The notes under the pieces: generated by a model
The model's database searches: none
The model's input: the letters and a program-made list of their open reading frames with translations, nothing else
Told to the model about the DNA's origin: nothing
Made by a program: the position numbers and the translations under genes
NCBI GenBank assembly: GCA_905221605.1
Contig: CAJNDS010002723.1
Span: forward strand, 140,001 to 202,000
Source: Symbiodinium natans
Taxonomy: Eukaryota > Sar > Dinophyceae > Suessiales > Symbiodiniaceae
Reading direction: 5' to 3'
DNA: 62,000 bases
Part shown: positions 58,331 through 62,000 of the stretch, piece by piece
Layout: each line of letters starts with the position of its first letter
Numbering within the stretch: the stretch's first letter is position 1

Positions 58331-59833
58331 AAGGATTCCCAAGCGGTTTTGACGTCGCAGGATGAAGGCTACTCGAATCAGTGCTGAGCACCCCACAGCC
58401 GCACGATTGTGCCGAGTGCCGCAGTGCTGGCAGGGGGAGTGGACACCCTTTCGCGTAAGCAGGAAATGCTGACACTGATCCAGGTGAGCGGCTTCATCTA
58501 CGTGTTGAGCTTTGATATGCTGATGCAACATGGCGGTTTTGGCCATCCAAAGGTTGCAGAAGGGACAATAGTGCAACCGCCCAATGACTCGGATTTTCTG
58601 TGCAAGCTGCTTCCAATCATCTGACTGAGTCGTTTTCAGAAAATCTTCATCCTGCAGCAGGGGTGCAGGGTCTGGTGGGTATGGAGGCAGGGTCGGGGTA
58701 CAGCCCAAGTGCAGTACTGGGCAGCGCTGCCTGTTGTGATGTGCCGCAAATTGCGGCCAGGACGAGTACTCACGCCTGCAGTGTCGACACGTAGGCATAC
58801 CATCATGAGCATGTTGCATGTGCGAGGCTTTTCTTTCGCGAAAGGCTGCCTCTTTTGCATGCTGCTGCTCCTTAGTCAGCTTGACATGCACATTGGAGAT
58901 GTGCCAGCGTAACGTGGCCTCGTTTGGAAAGGTAAGGCCGCAAACATCACACGGAGCTGAGGGCCTGGCATCCTGATTTCTGGGGGGCACTTTGCTTTCC
59001 GCCTGCGTGACAGTCGGATCATTGGTGATTTTACGGAGGTGCTCCCACCATCGTTTCACTGCGGCTGGTTGTAGTTGGGCTAGCGTCCCTGATTCCACCT
59101 TATCAAGCCTTTTGATTAAAGCAGCGTCCAAGCCTTCCAGAGGGTCAGACAGGTGGAAATTTGTCAAAAAGTTCGCATTAGACAGCCCAGTGATGTGAGG
59201 AAGGTTGTTAGCCAAAGCTCGCCATTGTCGTAGGACAGTGCCATAGACTTTCTGCCTACCGGCCATGGTCAGTCCTGTACAGGAGAGCCCATAACGAAGG
59301 GGAGCGAGACATATGCAGTGATGCAACTGCAATCGCTTGTGCACTGGCAGGGCTTTAGACTTCAGTAAAGCAGATAACCGATTATAGGCAATCCAGGAAT
59401 GGCGTAGCCTATGCTTAAGGGTCTGCCACTCAAAGTTTTTGTACGAAAGTTTGACACCAAGGTACTCGTGGGACATGACAACCGGCAACAGGTAAGACTT
59501 TCCCGTGAGGTTGGCAGCCCCAACTCGCAGGCATTTGCCAAGAGTGGCATGTTGATACAGCATGGGCTTGAGGCATGCGTGTACCTGCTTGCCCCAGAGC
59601 GAGTAGAGTACCACTGTTTTGCCCGGACTTAGTTGCATGCCATGATCTTCTAGGACTTCAATGATTTTTGAAATTTGCGTGGGAACACTTTTCATGTCCG
59701 ACCAGGTCTCGATCGTCCATTGCGCAAGAAAATCGTCTGCAAAGAAAGTTTTGAGTGCTGAGGGCGCAGCAGTGTCAAGTTTGGATGCAAGAAAAGGGAA
59801 TATAGCGTCCAAAGCATCGGCGCTAAGCCGCAT
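58082..59833 (-). CDS. LINE reverse transcriptase catalytic end and zinc fingers
   Basis: 583 codons. FFADDFLAQW (FADD at residues 31-34) is the catalytic motif C. HEYLGVKLSY is motif E-like, followed by the thumb region. Four Cys/His motifs follow: CDVCGLTFPNEATLRWHISN-VH, CRHCRREYSSWPQFAAHHNR, CPFCNLWMAKTAMLHQHIKA-QH and CQHCGTRHNRAAVGC. The first three are C2H2-type and the last is a Cys cluster. C2H2 fingers placed after reverse transcriptase may bind element RNA or target DNA. The last about 80 codons (after SALIRVAFILRR) are arginine-rich and probably out of frame. The real reading appears to move to the frame of MPRNHPQVMMDELTRGAAEM. Confidence 0.85.
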   Translation of the reverse strand: MRLSADALDAIFPFLASKLDTAAPSALKTFFADDFLAQWTIETWSDMKSVPTQISKIIEVLEDHGMQLSPGKTVVLYSLWGKQVHACLKPMLYQHATLGKCLRVGAANLTGKSYLLPVVMSHEYLGVKLSYKNFEWQTLKHRLRHSWIAYNRLSALLKSKALPVHKRLQLHHCICLAPLRYGLSCTGLTMAGRQKVYGTVLRQWRALANNLPHITGLSNANFLTNFHLSDPLEGLDAALIKRLDKVESGTLAQLQPAAVKRWWEHLRKITNDPTVTQAESKVPPRNQDARPSAPCDVCGLTFPNEATLRWHISNVHVKLTKEQQHAKEAAFRERKASHMQHAHDGMPTCRHCRREYSSWPQFAAHHNRQRCPVLHLGCTPTLPPYPPDPAPLLQDEDFLKTTQSDDWKQLAQKIRVIGRLHYCPFCNLWMAKTAMLHQHIKAQHVDEAAHLDQCQHFLLTRKGVHSPCQHCGTRHNRAAVGCSALIRVAFILRRQNRLGILHHASESPTGDDGRADKRRRRNGSVEVHDEQAGGGRTQAAGRSSSVARKVGSEEIGGKETRASRSRPGRPPGLLHWTTKRTIP

Positions 59834-60225
59834 CCTTGCCTGACGCCCTGCCCCGCCAGCACAGAGCCCTGCGCCCTGGGAGTTTTGAAAATATACGTGG
59901 CGTTCTCATGTAGATACAAAATAAGTTGAATGAGCGGGGCGGGTATCTGGAAGTGCTCAAGGCATGCCTGCAGACATTGCCAGGGGATGCTGTCGAAGGC
60001 TTTACGTAGATCAAGTGAGAGCGTGATGCCTCCCGAGATAACTTGGGCAGTTTTGCCCGCCCTCCGGTCGCGGGTGGTGACCGTGGCATTTTGTCGACGC
60101 TCCCGGATTTCTCTGCAATGGCCAAAAGCCCTGTCGATAGCGTCACAGGTTTGTCGTCCTTCTAGGTATGCAAATTGCGGGATGTGCGTTGCAGCATCCA
60201 GGACTATGGGCCGAATCTCCTCCGC
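59692..60225 (-). CDS. LINE reverse transcriptase, middle part
   Basis: In the next frame: PQFAYLEGRQTCDAIDRAF (motif 2a type), GGITLSLDLRKAFDSIPW (motif A with catalytic Asp) and LAGQGVRQGCGLAPMLWTLY (motif B). Most of it lies upstream of any start codon, so it shows only on direct translation. The frame runs off at 59692 into unrelated residues. The true reading changes frame again near 59790, before the FADD motif. Confidence 0.85.
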   Translation of the reverse strand, partial: AEEIRPIVLDAATHIPQFAYLEGRQTCDAIDRAFGHCREIRERRQNATVTTRDRRAGKTAQVISGGITLSLDLRKAFDSIPWQCLQACLEHFQIPAPLIQLILYLHENATYIFKTPRAQGSVLAGQGVRQGCGLAPMLWTLYSLFLHPNLTLLRPQHSKLSLQTIFLRNGRSRPGRT

Positions 60226-62000
60226 AGCTTTGCCAAAACTTTGGCCATCGGCGATAGCAGTGAAATTGGTCTCAGCGAGTCAGCAGAAGTTGCCAGCTTA
60301 GACGGTTTGGGGATGAGTGCCACTTGTATTTCGTGCCAGGCCTTGGGTAACAGAAGCTCTGCCCGGTCGTAGGCTGCCACGAGGGTCTGCTGGAACACCT
60401 GCGTCGCAAGGTGAGCTGAGGCTCGCCAAAGTGGGGCAGGCAGGAAGTGTGATGGAAGAGCCTTGTTAGGCAGCTTGCTGAACGCCAGGAGCACACTGTG
60501 TGGATCAAAGACAACGGCCTGATCAACAGGCCTGCCTGGTGGTGCGAGGTCCGGCTGTTTATAGACCTGCTTGAAATGTCCCACAATCTGCTGCATTTCT
60601 TCTTGCGGTGTGAGGATGTGGCCTTGACTGGTGCGGAGCTGCAGTCTTTTTTGCCTGACCTTTGGTGCATAGCGCTTCAGAATTTGGTGAACGGCTGTCA
60701 TGGGACTGCTGCTATTCCTGGCCTCCATAATGAGCGCATCAAGGTGCTGCTTCTTTCTGATTCTGCTGGCTTTGCGAAGCTCCTTGGCCTTCCGAGTGCA
60801 TCGTACAGCCTGCTGCCATGCTCGAAGCAGCATGGACGTCGCTTGTCTGGCTCTAGTACGTTTATGGACCTGAAGATCAAGAGTGCCAACATAGGTATCG
60901 TGGTTGGTGGCGAGTGCCCGTTGTAGTGCTCGGAGCTCTTGTCGGTGTTGCCAAAGATGGACTACCTCAGGCGAGTCAGAAATCTTTGTAGGGGCTGCTG
61001 AGGGATGAAGGGACACGCAGCACTGATCGAGTGCATTCGCCCACGCATCCGCCATAATTTTGGTCAGGTCTTGATGTGGCGAAACATGATCCGGCAGATG
61101 CGCTTGGTAGGTGGGGAGGAGTTCAGGGTATTTATTCATGAGTGCCTGTGTGGCTTTGAGTGAGTTGCCCTGCTTCTCGCTGGCTTTGCGAGGTGCCACT
61201 GGAAACGGCAGTTGTGCCGTGATTGGGAGATGATACACCCCCGTTTCGGGCAAGAGCGGAAAATTCAGCAAGGTGCTCGCACAAAGGGCTTGGGGCGTCG
61301 TCTGTCGGCATCGCATCAGGTAAAAGTCAATTTGAGTGCCTGTGCCCTTAAGTGGCTTAAAGGTGACTGAGTGAGACCCTGCTTTTCCCCATGTGTTTAA
61401 TGCACACAAGCCATGATCCCTTAATAGGTCCTGTAGACGAAATTGATCTTTGTAGTGATGTCCTGTTGGCAGCGGAGGGGTTCCTCTTCCGACATGAGTG
61501 GTCTCCCTCTGCAAAGGACAGTTCACGAGAAGAAGATTTCGAGCAGGAACCGAGCGAGCCCATTTAGAGATACGATCCCAGATGTCCGACCGGTTTGCTA
61601 GCAACCTGGTGATTCGTGCTTGCCGGTCGCCGTCTCCACCATCGGGGTTCCAAGCGTGCTGATACACAGCCAGGACATCAATGGCAGGTCGCTTCTGCAG
61701 CGAGATTCGGACATGTAACAGTCGACCTGGCTTTAGCTCGTTGTATCTGATGTCGTGTGCCGGACATACTGAGTTGTGTACGAGCACAAGGATCCCCCCT
61801 TGTGATTGGCCCGCACCAGTATGGACAGCCTGCCAGTCAGTGGCTGGGTATTCCATTGTGGTGGGCCAGTGCGTTTCAGTGATGACCACTAGGTCTGGTC
61901 GTGTGTGTTCATCCTGGATATGCAGCCAGTGTTTGAGCTCTGCATGTCTGGATGCGTGTAGCCCACCGGCATTCCAGTACAGAATGCGCAGGTTATGTGC
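60204..62000 (-). CDS. LINE endonuclease and start of reverse transcriptase (partial)
   Basis: Open from the window edge. LRILYWNAGGL matches the first AP-endonuclease motif (N). VVITETHW gives the catalytic Glu, GGILVLVHN and LAVYQHAWNP follow the fold, and GTQIDFYLMR has the late Asp. The usual GDFN box is LLVNCPLQ here and the SDH box is VYHLPI. The GDFN and SDH catalytic Asp are therefore changed while the final His remains. Such a nuclease may be inactive or unusual. The reverse transcriptase begins near 60330 with VALIPKPSKLATSADSLRPI, then SLLSPMAKVLAKL (motifs 0-2). The frame stops at 60204 after RRRFGP, and a frame change near 60220 leads on. Confidence 0.85.
   Translation of the reverse strand, partial: AHNLRILYWNAGGLHASRHAELKHWLHIQDEHTRPDLVVITETHWPTTMEYPATDWQAVHTGAGQSQGGILVLVHNSVCPAHDIRYNELKPGRLLHVRISLQKRPAIDVLAVYQHAWNPDGGDGDRQARITRLLANRSDIWDRISKWARSVPARNLLLVNCPLQRETTHVGRGTPPLPTGHHYKDQFRLQDLLRDHGLCALNTWGKAGSHSVTFKPLKGTGTQIDFYLMRCRQTTPQALCASTLLNFPLLPETGVYHLPITAQLPFPVAPRKASEKQGNSLKATQALMNKYPELLPTYQAHLPDHVSPHQDLTKIMADAWANALDQCCVSLHPSAAPTKISDSPEVVHLWQHRQELRALQRALATNHDTYVGTLDLQVHKRTRARQATSMLLRAWQQAVRCTRKAKELRKASRIRKKQHLDALIMEARNSSSPMTAVHQILKRYAPKVRQKRLQLRTSQGHILTPQEEMQQIVGHFKQVYKQPDLAPPGRPVDQAVVFDPHSVLLAFSKLPNKALPSHFLPAPLWRASAHLATQVFQQTLVAAYDRAELLLPKAWHEIQVALIPKPSKLATSADSLRPISLLSPMAKVLAKLRRRFGP

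Larger units (their letters stand above)
56261..62000 (-). mobile_element. LINE (non-LTR retrotransposon) with C-terminal USP domain; 5' end outside window
   Basis: Minus-strand order: AP-endonuclease-like domain, reverse transcriptase (FADD), four zinc-finger motifs, linker, ubiquitin-specific-protease-like domain, then about 310 bp of 3' UTR ending at the junction with E3 near 56260. The end on the minus strand reads GGAAAGAAAG, with no long A-tail. At least four frame breaks and one in-frame stop are present, so this copy is probably dead unless these are sequence errors. The frame is still open at 62000, so the element start lies outside. Confidence 0.9.

Overview
The window looks like nuclear DNA of a dinoflagellate, most likely a Symbiodiniaceae-type alga. 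The reasons are interstitial arrays of the TTTAGGG telomeric heptamer, Ty1/copia Pol polyproteins built like those known from Symbiodinium, a match to the 3' end of the dinoflagellate spliced leader inside two LTRs, single-exon fragments of a WD40 gene scattered through kilobases of non-coding DNA, and abundant satellites. No rRNA, tRNA or CRISPR was recognised. Host genes are sparse and mobile elements fill most of the right-hand 38 kb.

Layout. 0.1-3.8 kb: an unrecognised reading frame, a rearranged tandem repeat block, and one unrecognised 256-codon frame. 5.4-11.3 kb (minus strand): scattered WD40-repeat exons, possibly led by a ubiquitin-like exon. 11.5-24.3 kb: mostly non-coding, with several minisatellites (11.7-12.1, 14.1-15.3, 16.0, 16.1-16.3 kb) and two short domain-like exons (RIIa/DPY30-like at 17.4 kb, RanBP2-like zinc finger at 19.8 kb). 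24.4-47.7 kb: a TTTAGGG region interrupted by two LTR retrotransposons. Element E1 (plus, 24476-34933) has identical 190-bp LTRs and a GGTAA target duplication. Element E2 (minus, 37696-47599) has 229-bp LTRs differing at one base and a TAGGG duplication. Between them lie a 344-bp satellite and a telomere-repeat-bearing minisatellite. 47.7-49.8 kb: an AT-rich 2.2-kb segment bounded by inverted 20-bp repeats and containing a long hairpin. 49.8-56.3 kb (plus): E3, a decayed relative of E2 in opposite orientation, cut off mid-Pol. 56.3-62 kb (minus): a LINE with endonuclease, reverse transcriptase, C2H2 fingers and a C-terminal ubiquitin-specific protease domain, running off the window edge.

How the parts work. 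E1 and E2 are both copia-type (integrase before reverse transcriptase) but carry much extra coding matter. The E2 2425-codon Pol frame runs: CCCH and CCHC zinc motifs, two tandem retropepsin-like domains, a cytosine-5-methyltransferase-like domain with a GGPPC motif, DD35E integrase, a 2-oxoglutarate/Fe(II) dioxygenase-like domain, reverse transcriptase, RNase H, and a membrane segment with a small His/Cys metal motif. E1 has a related membrane/metal-motif protein placed before Gag, a SAP motif before integrase, and a roughly 700-residue charged, repeat-bearing tail after RNase H. The E1 plus strand is also saturated with AGGA in all reading frames. The LINE joins a deubiquitinase-type domain, with Cys, His and Asp boxes, to a non-LTR replicase. 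Several elements carry frameshifts; I cannot tell decay from assembly error, and the assembly has a 100-N gap inside the E1 reverse transcriptase.
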